64,000 bases of DNA from Schizochytrium sp. CCTCC M209059 (GCA_000818945.1 KN805417.1:62001-126000), one strand, 5' to 3'; shown: positions 37,601 to 47,073, numbered from the stretch's first letter. The notes: a model not told the origin generated them from the letters alone. Translations and numbers: made by a program.

Positions 37601-38865
37601 TGCATGAGAAGACCATCTTGTGTAGAAATACCACGGGTGCCGGCCCTGGCCAATGTGCGTCGGCTGCTGGGACGAGGCTATCGCGCATGTCGAGAGGTCA
37701 GATCATCAAACTCTGCCAAAACGCCACCGACCTTCGCCCCGTATCCTGTGCGCAAGCGCTGTTTCCCACGGGTGGTACAATGCTTGCCCTAGCCGTGTGT
37801 CGGCAGCCGGAGCGCTCAATTCACGAGTCTGGCGTTGAAAGTGCACCAGAGAAATGCGCATCACATAGTCTCATTGGACATCATGCTCCAATGGGAGGCG
37901 GGAGTGGCTTGAGTCGTCGTGCAATCGAAAGATGTCGAAACGCAGCATGCGTCCCTTTCAGACTTGCAGTGATTCAGACACGGGAGCTGTATGAAACAAT
38001 CACTTCGGGGAAGCTTCTCGCTGGCCATAACCTGGGACCTCTCCTTTTCCAGCTTGTTGACCAATTTGACTTTCCCATCAATGCGACGCAGACGTCGTCG
38101 TCTGAAGGGTCGCAGCAGCTCAAGGTCTTGCTTCGAATGCGGCGCGTAGGTGCTGCCGAATATCTGCCTGCAGCAAACTTGGAAACAACTGAGGTCGTGT
38201 ACGAGCCCGGCGCGTGGATTAGCTTTCCCACAGTGCGTGTCATTGACGTTTCGGGCGACTTTGAGTTTGTTGCGAGCTTTGCGTCCTTACCGCACATTCG
38301 CTCGTCCACGATCAAGCTCTCTGTTCACCGCGACATGGACGAAGCGCTGCGCGCAATGTCGCGTTGCGCATCCATTCCGGTGCGTCTTCAATGCGAGCTT
38401 GGGGCTTCGCCGACGACCTCGAACGAAGCTGACTTGCATTTTGTCTCTCGTCCGTGGGCATGGTGGCTGCTCGCGCGCGCATGCGAGGATGAGCTTGCGG
38501 ATATTGGCGTGCAGCTGCTGCGCAGTCCGCAACCCATCGCACATGGCGTTTTTTTGCATATCAGGAGCGGACCTGCAAAACTACTCGCAGGCATCGGCGT
38601 CCCCACGGAAGAAATGTCCGCCGAGGAGATTCTCGGTGTGGAGGCGAATGCCACGTCCTCGCAACTCCGAAAAGCCTACTATCGGGCCTCGCTGGAATGG
38701 CATCCTGATCGATGGGTCTCTTTTCACCCAGACTTGCAGTCTCAGGCCGCAGACGTTTTCCAGCGAATTGCCTCGGCAAGTCGGGAGCTGCAGGACCGGC
38801 TCTCCTCGCAGATCAAAGACGGTAGCGCTGAAGACGCTGATCGCAATTGTCAATCATCAGCTTAG
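34651..38865 (+). CDS. Secretory-pathway protein with about 30 two-Cys repeats and C-terminal DnaJ domain
   Basis: 1404 residues from ATG 34651, which puts a clean signal peptide at the start (MSTMRAIASLTVVMTIASV, cleavage likely after LAQ near residue 27). In-frame ATGs at 34549 and 34594 (good context) are alternatives. Residues about 45-1095 are built of about 30 tandem units of about 28-40 residues: a helix ending L-x-LC, 8-15 residues often containing P or G, then C followed by a small helix, as in IIKLCQNATDLRPVSCAQAL. A beta-rich region follows (about 1110-1320). A J domain ends the protein (about 1327-1385) with AEEILGVEANATSSQLRKAY and intact HPD (H1351-P-D). J domains stimulate Hsp70 ATPase; in the ER lumen the partner would be BiP. 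No known family recognised. Confidence 0.8.
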   Translation: MSTMRAIASLTVVMTIASVTLQETLAQSHGIPNPCGNAPSLAAWSVAHRRRLCAQGPDASAEAVSCASALADVFGQAELIELCVDATSALDVEHCVQSMSNAAWNKRDVIRLCAGASSSAVGQCANLMREDSRFSKFQVASLCAMTSQGAGASRASCARKALRLASFDTDYAVELCRLPERAAAACAEAASTGNRALATKEVVRVCQGADTLAPGQCASACGNISPSLCADICRGAKSSEPGRCAWNAVKANHDESTTLRACRDATSDAPVACLAQNQWQQLSSSYTMLDRASLCAGVDSSEAAAGRLKCVKQTPQQVEAMSRLALCNGTTSETSTSQTGPSTCIRDMLRSNAPISLSDMLRLCQANGSWSRAEEHGAARAKCMRSFRQRNPPLEAALALCRSPERAKGISGDLQLRCLADAAKADSTLSTNLLLDLCTGAQDTGPSYCLQRANKLGFVLNSDEATTFVSTCAEDSLAGICCVEALHRAISRPELAQVASFGALACQSPPAAHCHGPADCFADAVAKKLHPSFAAQLCVAAKDSYPAQCATQLRKANVAGKFHIADDRILDICAQEKAPMDLGIERRDPAACLVAGRPLLKARVFDRPQTRLEELCVRAAYGLDAVDCVMAHKQLVGAAKAESGTLLDLCTSVPNGTRAITDCVVQAPLGTPFRERLCLGSEIPAPATCATVLKSSTRLDDELIVQACQAATDDGVAVAQCVLDGIEAKVKRVTKRAVILLCKPGEYKDSFITMPGAERAQRAAQLAEVLGVKPSEIAMLVRASVSPECAHATSQRGFSLADIARICGGESQDNPTVACLQTLSPAFSTTQALRLCARSSSERNARIARCIQAGSSGGLDNAAAITTLCEEAPSLDRSRDISSCLRFGLEIGVAQTIAARLCANATSETPIRCFAELQRNSAIIDEVAALSLCSVDPQEAPSCVANVFASARDFEKRHLASFCATPTANASVACVQAAPFTWSLHEKTILCRNTTGAGPGQCASAAGTRLSRMSRGQIIKLCQNATDLRPVSCAQALFPTGGTMLALAVCRQPERSIHESGVESAPEKCASHSLIGHHAPMGGGSGLSRRAIERCRNAACVPFRLAVIQTRELYETITSGKLLAGHNLGPLLFQLVDQFDFPINATQTSSSEGSQQLKVLLRMRRVGAAEYLPAANLETTEVVYEPGAWISFPTVRVIDVSGDFEFVASFASLPHIRSSTIKLSVHRDMDEALRAMSRCASIPVRLQCELGASPTTSNEADLHFVSRPWAWWLLARACEDELADIGVQLLRSPQPIAHGVFLHIRSGPAKLLAGIGVPTEEMSAEEILGVEANATSSQLRKAYYRASLEWHPDRWVSFHPDLQSQAADVFQRIASASRELQDRLSSQIKDGSAEDADRNCQSSA

Positions 38866-39017
38866 AAAGAGGATGTGAAAAGGGGAGAATGGATCAATGG
38901 CATGAACGACTCTGAACACAATCGAATTTTAGCTTTCGTTTCTGTTTTTGTAGTACTACACACCGAAAAAAGTCAACATTCACTTGTTGGCCGACTTACC
39001 CACCAGCGGCGTAAACA

Positions 39018-41415
39018 TCATGAAAGGAGCGTACGCTTTCGCTGCAAGAAAACTGCCTTGAGTCCAACTGCGCGCGACTTGTCAGCGGGGGAGACCGAGG
39101 GATCGCATAGCAGCAGCTCCAAGAGACCTACTGCAGTGTCAAGAGCTGTGCCTGCAGCTTGCTTCGCAGCCAAGGGAGAACTGTCTGCAGAATCGCGAGG
39201 GTCTCCCACTGCAAAAGAGTCGCTCGTGCTCACACGAGCAAGTTGGAGAGCCACTTCGACCATAAGAGACTCTGCACTTGGCACTTGGTCGATCGCGGCG
39301 CCTTGACGCGCCTGAGTCCGGAAGCGCTCCCCGTGCGTCACAACTTCTGCGTACAATATACGCACGTCTTCACGCGTAGCACGTGCAGCGCGAAGAAGTG
39401 ATTGATCAGAGACGCCGGCAGCCCTTTCTGTGGCATCGAGGGCAAGTGTGAGGAGCTTGAGAGCCTTGACGGTGAGGACCAGCGCAACGGCTGCCATGTT
39501 GCGATAGTGGGACATGGTCAGATGTGCAGCGATGCCGCGGCCCGCCTCATTTTCCGCCAAAGCAAGTCCTTGGGCGATATCTACAAACGACCGAACCCGC
39601 TTTGCAAGCTCTCCAGCGAACCGGAGCGCCTGCATTGCCTGTGTGGTCTTTGGGCTTGGGCTTTGCTCCATAGCCCCCGTGGCTGCCCCAGAACCCGTGT
39701 CGGGAGCTCTTCGTCTTCTCCCGTGGAGTGGGGGAGATCGCAAAACGCGTTCGCTCTGCGTACGCTTGCGAAGCGAGCTAGGTCTTCGCGCCGTTTTGGG
39801 TATGATCTCCCACGCCTCCTCGCCAGGAGACTCTGTTCGCGTAACGTGTCGTTCGGCCGTGGAGGACGCATAATCGCGACCGCCTTGAGGCGACGTGCGC
39901 CGCGCGAAACCCGCTCGTCCATACGCCGCACCGTGAGCGCCCCCTTTATCATTGTTGCCATCATTGTCGTCATCATTGTCGCTGTCTCCGACTTCGTCTG
40001 CAGAGTCGGGCAGCTCCGAGTCTTCACTGTCGCTGCGTGCCATAGAGATGACAAGAGATTCGGCATTCGGAGGATCGCCTTCGCGTAGGAATGGATGGTT
40101 GTAAAAGGCCTCAAAACCAATACGCTCGGCTGGATTGGCGCGTAGCAGGCTTTCCAGGAGATCAACGCAGTCTTGCGGACAGGGCCGTTTCTCGGTCGGA
40201 TAGCGAAATGGCGCACGAAGAATGTTTCGCAAGAGCTGGCGCGGTGAACCACCTTGAAAAGGTGGTGTTCCAACGAGCATTTCGAAGAGAATGGTTCCCG
40301 CGGACCAAAGGTCTGCGCTACTGTCATAGCGCTTGCCGTCAAGAACTTCCGGAGCCTTTTGTGTGCGTGAAAAAACCAGCACGTTAGAAAGAATGACAAT
40401 CAACCGGAATACGAGATATCGTCATGTGACAACGTCACCAGAGCATTTTTCAACGTACCATATAGAGAGGGCTGCCGCACATGGTGTCCGCCATTGCTGC
40501 AGCCTCGAGATGTGTGGCAAAGCCAAAGTCGGCAATTTTCAAGACGCCGCGGATAGATCGCTCCGTCAGCAGCAGATTGTGAGGTTTGAGATCACGGTGG
40601 ATGAGATTTTGGGACCATAAAAAGTGCATACCTTCCGAGAGTTGACCTACGAAATGCCTTGCAAGGTCCACAGGCATCGGCCCCGTGCTTCGAAGCAGGG
40701 CATGCAAGTCGCCTCCAGCGCAATACTCCATAACCAGATAAATATGACGATGCGTCTCTACGGTTTCATAGAGAGCAACAATGTTGACGTGCGTCAGCCC
40801 CTGCAGGATGGACACCTCTTTTTGCAGATTGCGCTCCAACTTTTTCGTGAGTTTGGCGCGTGAGATCGCCTTGATTGCGACATGATCAGGCCACAACCTC
40901 GGGTCATCGCGCACCAAGGCGTATTTTTTCTCCTCGGCCCCGTGAGCTCCATTATCTCCTGAATTGGGTGAGGAATTTGTCTGCTGTGCTTTGGGTTGTA
41001 ACGCGGTCAAAGACGTAGCAGTAGGAGGAGGTGGTGTTTGCAAAGAGGATTTGTTTGAGGTCGCCGCATTGGCGTCTTTTTTGGCGTCTTCCTCAACGTA
41101 CGCATTCGCGTTCGCGCCTGCGTTGGCGCCAATAGCGGTCGTTTCCTCCCCGTCTGTCGGCGTGCGGTCTCGCCGTGCCTCTACGCCTTTCTCTGAGGCT
41201 GTGTCGGCGCGAGCGTCTGACGAGGCGGCGAGTTCCGGGACGTGGTTGGGTCGGTCGGCGGCGGCGGCGGCGAGACCATGGCGCGACCTGGAGTCCGTTC
41301 CGGCGGGCCGCGCGGCGGCGGTGAGCGACCTTCTTCCCGCAAGGAAGACGCTGGCGAACGAGCCCGCGCCCAGGCGCCGCTCCAACTGCCAGCGGCCGAC
41401 GACCTTTTGCGACAT
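39018..41415 (-). CDS. ATG1: ATG1/ULK-like autophagy kinase, two exons
   Basis: Exon 1 is 41415-40459 (319 codons) and exon 2 is 40355-39018 (445 residues), product 764 residues. The N-terminus MSQKVVGRWQLERRLGAGSFASVFLA is the glycine loop. A Ser/Ala/Asn-rich insert of about 120 residues splits the N-lobe before the lysine strand (DHVAIKAI). Then EVSILQ, YLVMEYCAGGDL, HRDLKPHNLLL, KIADFGFA, CGSPLYM|APEVL across the intron, and DLWSAGTILFEMLVGTPPF. GSPLYMAPEV and the PPFQGGSP segment are typical of ATG1/ULK. The C-terminal region is Ser/Arg-rich then helical (about 590-764), where ATG1 EAT/MIT domains lie. ATG1 initiates autophagosome formation with ATG13. Confidence 0.88.
40356..40458 (-). 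other. Intron in ATG1-like gene
   Basis: 103 bp, donor GTACGTTG immediately after the ATG of PLYM, acceptor CAAAAG before GCT CCG GAA. Splicing restores the kinase sequence GSPLYMAPEVL; unspliced reading hits a stop three codons after the donor. Confidence 0.93.
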
Positions 41416-41707
41416 TTCCGGCGATTCGTGAACTACTGATGTTCTGACAGAAGGAAAGAAAGAAAGAAAAGAAAAAACTTGATGCAAAAGTTAATTTTTA
41501 TTTCGAGCGTATTGCCTACTTACTACGGGACTGACTTGATTGAAGATGAGATCACTACGATCATCTTCGCCAAAACTACGAGCGACGTGTATGTCATGTC
41601 AAGCCTTCAAATTAGAGAGACAATGGATATCATCCACTGACGGTAATTTTAGCGATGGACCGATAGGATGATCATGCGCATTGCCTTTCGACTTGTGCAA
41701 GACCTCA

Positions 41708-43054
41708 CTATGCCTGCTTCGGCTTGGACGAGGTCTGTGCTCCGCAGCAAAGTTTTAAAAGGAAGTAAAGCAGCATAGCAACGATAGCGAAGAATGCCAA
41801 GACCGGGGTGAGCGTGGCAGCGAACCAGAGTGAGACAAACCCAAGCTCGATCGTTTTGGCAGGGGGCGGGCCACGAAAGCCAACCTCCTCGCAAGTCTGA
41901 AACCCTGCCGCAGGCTTGAGTTCATCTGCACGCCATGTGCGCTCAATCCGAATATCGCCGCGTACATCAAAGATGCGCATTGTGACCTGGGAAAAGTTCT
42001 CGTCAAAGTCGAGTTCTCCAAAGTTGAGATCCAGGTAGTAATCCATGGTTTCCTGCCAAGGAAGAATACGATGGGCGCACTGCATGGCCCAGGTCATGAG
42101 CCGCGGGTACGTCTTCCAGGAGTGCGTCATGCCGGAGCTCGTCATCTCCGGCACGACAAAGCGAGCGTTGTCTCCACATGTAAGATTTGCGCTCATGAGC
42201 TCGGCCATGTGGACGTCTCCACTAAGGAAAAAGACGCCACGAGCTGAGGATTCAGTGAGCAGCTTCATGAGCCGCGCCCGGCTTTTGGGCATGCGCTCCC
42301 AGTTCTCGCCCTTGGTACTGCGTAGAAACATGCGTGGGAGCACTTGAATGCCGCTCACGAGCACGTTAAAGTCGGCTTTGGTCTCCGTGAGCGTCTTTTC
42401 GAGCCATGTCCATTGTTCTTCGCCAAGCATGTCGCCCGAAGCCGAGTACTCTTCGCGATGGTAGCGATTATCGAGCAAGATAAGCTTGACACGGCCACCT
42501 GCCAAGTCAACGTCTGTGTAAATTCCCGCGCGTGTCCATCTAGGGTCGTCTTGGGGCACGCCCATGAACTTGAGAAATGCCTCTTGCGACGCCTCGCGAT
42601 GCTCGTACTCGCTTCCGCCATCGTTTATCCCGTAGTCGTGATCGTCCCAGATGCCGTGGACATTTTCAGCGCCAACTGTACGGAGCAGGTCTTGGTATCC
42701 TGGCATTTCGAGCTGTCTCTTGTACAAGGTGGCAAGAATCTCTGGCGTGGCCCCGTACCATGGCGGTTGCGGGAAGTACTTTTTTACGAGCTCTTGGTCC
42801 TCCTTGAGGACTTTGAGAAAGGCCTTGCCGGTGCGGGGCCTCCAGTCTGCGTAGATATTGTCCCCGCCCCAGACCCAGGCGTCTGGAGCGCGTTCCACGA
42901 TGAGAGGCCAGAGCGGCTGCGAGAGGTTAACATTGTTGCAGCTCCCAAAATCTATACGGAACCCGCTGCGGCGAGCCGATGCTGCCGCTGTTGTCGCGAT
43001 CTCGAGTGCCAGTACAAGCCCGGGCAAGACGTGCAGCAACAGTTTTCTAACCAT
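41708..43054 (-). CDS. PhoD-like metallophosphatase with signal peptide and C-terminal TM
   Basis: 448 residues. A signal peptide (1-25) precedes the PhoD/alkaline phosphatase D-like catalytic domain: DFGSCN (about 35-40), WGGDNIYAD (about 62-70), WDDHDYGIND (about 139-148), DNRYHR (about 198-203) and GDVHMAEL (about 281-288), all metal-binding or active-site motifs of the family. A transmembrane helix near the C-terminus (about 410-436) is followed by a short Lys/Ser tail, so it is probably a type I membrane protein with the catalytic domain outside or in an organelle lumen. PhoD enzymes release phosphate from mono- and diesters using Ca/Fe; similar proteins also occur in protists with unknown substrates. 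Confidence 0.88.
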   Translation of the reverse strand: MVRKLLLHVLPGLVLALEIATTAAASARRSGFRIDFGSCNNVNLSQPLWPLIVERAPDAWVWGGDNIYADWRPRTGKAFLKVLKEDQELVKKYFPQPPWYGATPEILATLYKRQLEMPGYQDLLRTVGAENVHGIWDDHDYGINDGGSEYEHREASQEAFLKFMGVPQDDPRWTRAGIYTDVDLAGGRVKLILLDNRYHREEYSASGDMLGEEQWTWLEKTLTETKADFNVLVSGIQVLPRMFLRSTKGENWERMPKSRARLMKLLTESSARGVFFLSGDVHMAELMSANLTCGDNARFVVPEMTSSGMTHSWKTYPRLMTWAMQCAHRILPWQETMDYYLDLNFGELDFDENFSQVTMRIFDVRGDIRIERTWRADELKPAAGFQTCEEVGFRGPPPAKTIELGFVSLWFAATLTPVLAFFAIVAMLLYFLLKLCCGAQTSSKPKQA

Positions 43055-43325
43055 GGCGAGGAAGTCTCGCTCGCTCGCTCGCTTCTCGTTCTTGCCGAGT
43101 ACTACGAAAGAAAGGACTCGCTTGCTTGCTTGCTTGCTTCTCGCTCGCTAATCTGCTCGGGTGCTTGTGCACAGGCGTGCGAGCAAGCTAGCGAATGGGT
43201 CCGCGCTCCGGGCGGATAAGGAGATTATGATGCCGTACGTACTGCTGTCAAGATCGAGGAGACAGATAGAGATGATATAGAGGCAGACGAGGCAGATCGG
43301 TATTTGCTTGTGCTGCCCGGCCCTC
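43055..43325. promoter_or_regulatory. Divergent promoter, PhoD-like / GNB1L-like
   Basis: 271 bp between divergent ATGs, with CTCG and GCTT tetranucleotide runs (about 43065-43080 and 43120-43138). Inferred from arrangement. Confidence 0.4.
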
Positions 43326-44513
43326 ATGGCGACGCTTGCACCAGCGACTCGGAACGGGCAGGCGACGCTTCTGCGGCACGCGGAGGCAGTGCAAGCTGTG
43401 TGCTTTCTTCCCCGCGTCGCGCAAAAGGCCAGCGACACGGGCGCAATTGGCAACGGCGCTCTGGAGGATGCAGCAGAGCCCGAGCGCGTGGTTACGGGCG
43501 ACGCAGCTGGCACGCTTCGTGTGTGGGACACGTATACACGTCGCGCGACGCTCACGCAGGAGGCTGCTCATGACGGAGAGTTTGGGATCCTTTATGTGAC
43601 AGCCCTCGATGTGTCCGAGCCCTCGTCAAATGCTGACGACGCTAATACTTGTACTGGCGATACAAGACAAACCTTGGTGCTTAGCCAGGGACGTGATGGA
43701 ACGGTCCGGGCTTGGACGGCACAATCGTTGGAGCCCCGGTGGACTGCGGAAACGAGTTCATTCGGCTTTTGCCTCTTGAGCGCTTCAGACGCGCGATTTG
43801 CTTGTCCCAAGGGGGAGGATGGCAAGTTGGCTCTCTGGAACTTATCCACTGGAGATCTCGAGGAGGAGATTTCCAGCGAAGCGATCTTGCGAGACTACAT
43901 GGACCGAGGAGCACTACCTCGCGACGTTTCACAGCGAGATGCAAGCCTAGGTCTCTGCATGAGCCTCTGTTTCCAAGATCGCGTGTTGTTTGCGCTTTTT
44001 GAGTGTGGATCTCTTGGCATCTATGAGCTTGAGAAGAAGGCATGGGCTGTGGAAGTCTGTCTCCACGCCCTCTCACGCGAGGTTCCTATTGCTATGAGCA
44101 TTGTCTCAGCCGGCGCTGGGAAGCCGCACAAATATCTTGGGGCTGCAGTGGGCGCAGACTCCGAGTTTGCGCCTTTTATTGTAGATTTGACCAAGCGCAA
44201 AGCCAAGTGCGTGGACCGAAGGGCTCCTTTACGCGAGTCAGGGCCAACGTCAGCATCACGCCAAGGCGCATCGGGGATTGCGGTGCGCGCTGATCTTGAC
44301 CTCGTCGCGGTGGGCTGTTGGGATGGGAGTGTGCGCGCATATCAGTGGTCTTCCCTTTCTTCACGCGGTGTTCTCCATCAACATAAGGGCGCTATTCGCG
44401 CTGTGAGCTTTTCCTGCGGTGTTCCAGCAGTACTCGCTGCTGCTAGCGAGGATGGAAATGTGAGTCTCGTAACGAATTACCCGCATGCTTGCAGTTCGTC
44501 TGGCGTTGAATAA
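43326..44513 (+). CDS. GNB1L: WD40 protein, GNB1L/ASTRA-associated protein 1-like
   Basis: 395 residues from ATG 43326. Begins MATLAPATRNGQATLLRHAEAVQAVCF. Blades are visible: VVTGDAAGTLRVWDTYTRRA, LVLSQGRDGTVRAW, KLALWNLSTGD, VAVGCWDGSVRAYQW and VLAAASEDGNVSLV. The SQGRDG motif and the C-terminal block G-IAVRADLDLVAVGCWDGSVRAYQW followed by HKGAIRAVSF resemble GNB1L in animals and Asa1 in yeast. Those proteins help the TTT complex stabilise PIKK kinases (ATM/TOR). The orthology call rests on recognised motifs, not a search. Confidence 0.75.
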   Translation: MATLAPATRNGQATLLRHAEAVQAVCFLPRVAQKASDTGAIGNGALEDAAEPERVVTGDAAGTLRVWDTYTRRATLTQEAAHDGEFGILYVTALDVSEPSSNADDANTCTGDTRQTLVLSQGRDGTVRAWTAQSLEPRWTAETSSFGFCLLSASDARFACPKGEDGKLALWNLSTGDLEEEISSEAILRDYMDRGALPRDVSQRDASLGLCMSLCFQDRVLFALFECGSLGIYELEKKAWAVEVCLHALSREVPIAMSIVSAGAGKPHKYLGAAVGADSEFAPFIVDLTKRKAKCVDRRAPLRESGPTSASRQGASGIAVRADLDLVAVGCWDGSVRAYQWSSLSSRGVLHQHKGAIRAVSFSCGVPAVLAAASEDGNVSLVTNYPHACSSSGVE

Positions 44514-44756
44514 TTTTCTAATCAAGGGATCACGGGACATGTTTTGAAGGCTCGAAGATAAATCAAGGCTGACGCACAGTCAGTCAGTCAGTCAGTGGAT
44601 CACGGTGAGTAGCTTACATGTCAAGTGAGTGAGTGCCAGTGAGTGAGTGAGTAGTAAATAGGTGTCATTTCTATTATTGTATTATACATGACTGTTTTCT
44701 AACTATCGTCAGGGAAACGAGCTCTCGTTCGTTTCCGGATGGCACTCGCCGCAAGT
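44514..44756. other. Convergent intergenic with CAGT/GAGT runs
   Basis: Between GNB1L-like (+) and PPM1G-like (-) stops. CAGT run about 44577-44597 and GAGT runs about 44620-44655. No gene. Confidence 0.45.
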
Positions 44757-46622
44757 CTAGCCTGCAAGCTTGGCTCGCTGGGTGACAGGCGAGCATGTAA
44801 GTGAACCCGCACGCTTGCGGTCGCGCTTGCAAGTCTGCTCTGCCTTGGAGAAAAAGGTAACAATAACAACGCTCATGTTGTCGGTACCTGGGTCAACCTG
44901 AGGGTCGTCGGCAAGACAAGTTCGGCAAAGGTCCTCGGAAATCTCGGCAAGCGACATGCCCTGTGCGAGACGTGGGCGAATAAAGTCAACGACCTCTTGG
45001 GAAGTCATAGTGTCCCAGATGCCGTCGCACGCCAGCACCATGAACTCATCAATGCCTTCGTAGACCCAAGTTTCCCGCACGTCGGCCCAGGAGGTGACGA
45101 CCTGCTTGCGTGAAGGGTGTCGCCGATCTTTAAAGCGATGATCACCGATGGCGCGCGAAAGGTTGAGCTTGCCAAAAATCCGACCGTCTTCCGTGATGGC
45201 CCCGCCAGCTTGCTCGATGCGTGCGCGCTCACCATCGAGATGGGGGGCGTGGTCAATGGACATTTCCACGGCCTTGGAGCCGCGTGCAAGCACGCAGCGC
45301 GAGTCACCGGCGTTCACCACCGTGAGTCGCTTGACGCGCAGGTCTGTTGTGGGCTCAACAACTGCCACGAGGGCAGTAGACCCACTATCGTAGCCCGGAA
45401 CCTTGCTGGAGAGATCGCCTTTATCGATAACAACCATCTCCCTGGTGTCGCGAAGATGCAGCTTGGCCCGCGGGACGATCTCAATGCCAACGCCGCTTGA
45501 GCCCGGGCGCCGCTTGGCAGACGTCCCGCTTTTCTTTAGCGTAGGAACCGGGGCCTGGACTGCGGAGAGATCTGCCGGCGCGATGCCGCGTTCAACTCCA
45601 ATTTGTCGAATGCGCTCCCACACGGGATTTACCCGTTTAAGAACTTTGCGCGTGCGTTTTTTGCGACTGGTTTCTACAATGATGTTGGAAGGCGCCCCGA
45701 TTGACGGTTTTCCCCTTTCGGCCCTCGACTGCTGGAGAGCGTCTTCGAATGGATTAACAGGGACAGAGATCGCCGTCGCCGTCGCCAGCGTCGTTGCTGC
45801 AAGCGGTGCAGATGCCTGGGCACCGTTATGATGAGGATTTTGGATGGTGGTGTTTCGTTTTGATCTCGAGGTAAGTGGGAGGGACCGAGGCGAGCGTGGG
45901 GGTTGGGTTTGTGAAAGCAAGGATGAAAGCGAATCCGGCCCCGGTAGTGCGGGGTCCGGGTGCTCTTGCGACGAGAGTGACAACACGGAGTCTTTTCGGC
46001 GCGCAATGGAGCCCTCGAGGGAGGCCGAGGGCGAGGTCGGCACCGAGTACAAGGTCTCGAGGTCCCCGCAGAAGCTTCCAAGGGGTGCCGTGGAGCCGTC
46101 GTCGATAGCTTCGTAGGGCTCCTCGCACAAGGAGGTGCTTGAGAAGCGGCGTGGAACGCGGGCCAAAGGATCGAGCACGGGGAGAGGCGAGCCCGGTGTG
46201 CCGAGGAAGAGAAAGATGTCGCGATGTATGCACACAACGACGTCCTCCTCGTTCTGGAGGCGTTGCAGCGAAGACTGGCCCTTGGGTGAGACGAGGCTGG
46301 TGTCGAGTCTGAGCAGCGCGTCGCGGAAGCACTCCCCGATGGCCACGTCCGGGGACTTCCAGCGCGGGTTGGCGCGAAGGGACCTGAGCAGGTATTTTGC
46401 GCAGAATTGCGAGACCTCCTTGCCCCCGTGTCCGTCAAAGACGGCGAATACGCCGTCGACGCGGCGGTGCGCGTCCACGAGGTCGAAGACGGCCATGTGC
46501 GCGTCCTCCATTTTGGGCCTCCAGCCCTGCATGCACGCGCTCCCGTGCCGCAGCCTCGAGCCCGCCCCCGCGCCCTCGTCCCTGAGCACGCGGTCGTTCG
46601 GCTTGTCCAGGTACCCGCCCAT
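44757..46622 (-). CDS. PPM1G: PPM1G-like PP2C phosphatase with large insert
   Basis: 621 residues. The start MGGYLDKPND closely resembles the conserved N-terminus of PPM1G (MGAYLSQPN type) and is compatible with N-myristoylation. Catalytic motifs: CMQGWRPKMEDAH (about 30-42), FAVFDGHGGKE (about 58-68), GSTALVAV, NAGDSRCVLARG, ACDGIWDTM and TDNMSVVIV. Between the first and second halves of the PP2C fold lies a Ser/Pro/Lys-rich insert of about 270 residues (about 130-400), in the position of the acidic insert of PPM1G but not acidic. PPM1G is a nuclear Mg/Mn phosphatase acting on splicing and chromatin factors. The C-terminal tail is basic. Confidence 0.85.
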   Translation of the reverse strand: MGGYLDKPNDRVLRDEGAGAGSRLRHGSACMQGWRPKMEDAHMAVFDLVDAHRRVDGVFAVFDGHGGKEVSQFCAKYLLRSLRANPRWKSPDVAIGECFRDALLRLDTSLVSPKGQSSLQRLQNEEDVVVCIHRDIFLFLGTPGSPLPVLDPLARVPRRFSSTSLCEEPYEAIDDGSTAPLGSFCGDLETLYSVPTSPSASLEGSIARRKDSVLSLSSQEHPDPALPGPDSLSSLLSQTQPPRSPRSLPLTSRSKRNTTIQNPHHNGAQASAPLAATTLATATAISVPVNPFEDALQQSRAERGKPSIGAPSNIIVETSRKKRTRKVLKRVNPVWERIRQIGVERGIAPADLSAVQAPVPTLKKSGTSAKRRPGSSGVGIEIVPRAKLHLRDTREMVVIDKGDLSSKVPGYDSGSTALVAVVEPTTDLRVKRLTVVNAGDSRCVLARGSKAVEMSIDHAPHLDGERARIEQAGGAITEDGRIFGKLNLSRAIGDHRFKDRRHPSRKQVVTSWADVRETWVYEGIDEFMVLACDGIWDTMTSQEVVDFIRPRLAQGMSLAEISEDLCRTCLADDPQVDPGTDNMSVVIVTFFSKAEQTCKRDRKRAGSLTCSPVTQRAKLAG

Positions 46623-47007
46623 GGCGCCTGCCAGCCAGCCAGCCTGCCTGTCTGCCTGCCTGCCTGTCTGCCTGCCTGCGCAGAGCTGGCCCAGCCGCTT
46701 CTGGCGTTGCCGCTTTGCTTTGCGTTACGTTGCTTTGCGTTGCTTTGCTTTGCCTTGCTTTGCTTTGCGTTGCTTTCTTTGCACTCGGCTTGCGTCGCCT
46801 TGCGTTGCACAATCAAGTCGATCTGCTCGATCGAATCTGTCCCGCCGACGAAGGAAACCCGTCCCCGCCTCCTGCGCGCTCGGCCCGCCCGCGCTGCGCC
46901 CTGGCTCGCCGCGGAGCTGGCCCGCGCGCTAGCTCGCTGCGGCCCGCCAAGCCGGGTTTGCTGCGCCCGCCGCGCGCCGCGCTCGCCCCGCGCCTCGCGC
47001 CTCGCGG

Positions 47008-47073
47008 NNNNNNNNNNNNNNNNNNNNNNNNNNNNNNNNNNNNNNNNNNNNNNNNNNNNNNNNNNNNNNNNNN
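47008..47073. other. Assembly gap (N run)
   Basis: 66 unknown bases, flanked by GC-rich sequence on the left and a GAGG tetranucleotide run on the right; probably a repeat the assembler could not resolve. Confidence 0.99.

Noticed and set aside
41708..43219. Plus-strand frames opposite the PhoD-like gene
   Set aside because: Antisense shadow frames of a gene with complete catalytic motifs on the minus strand.
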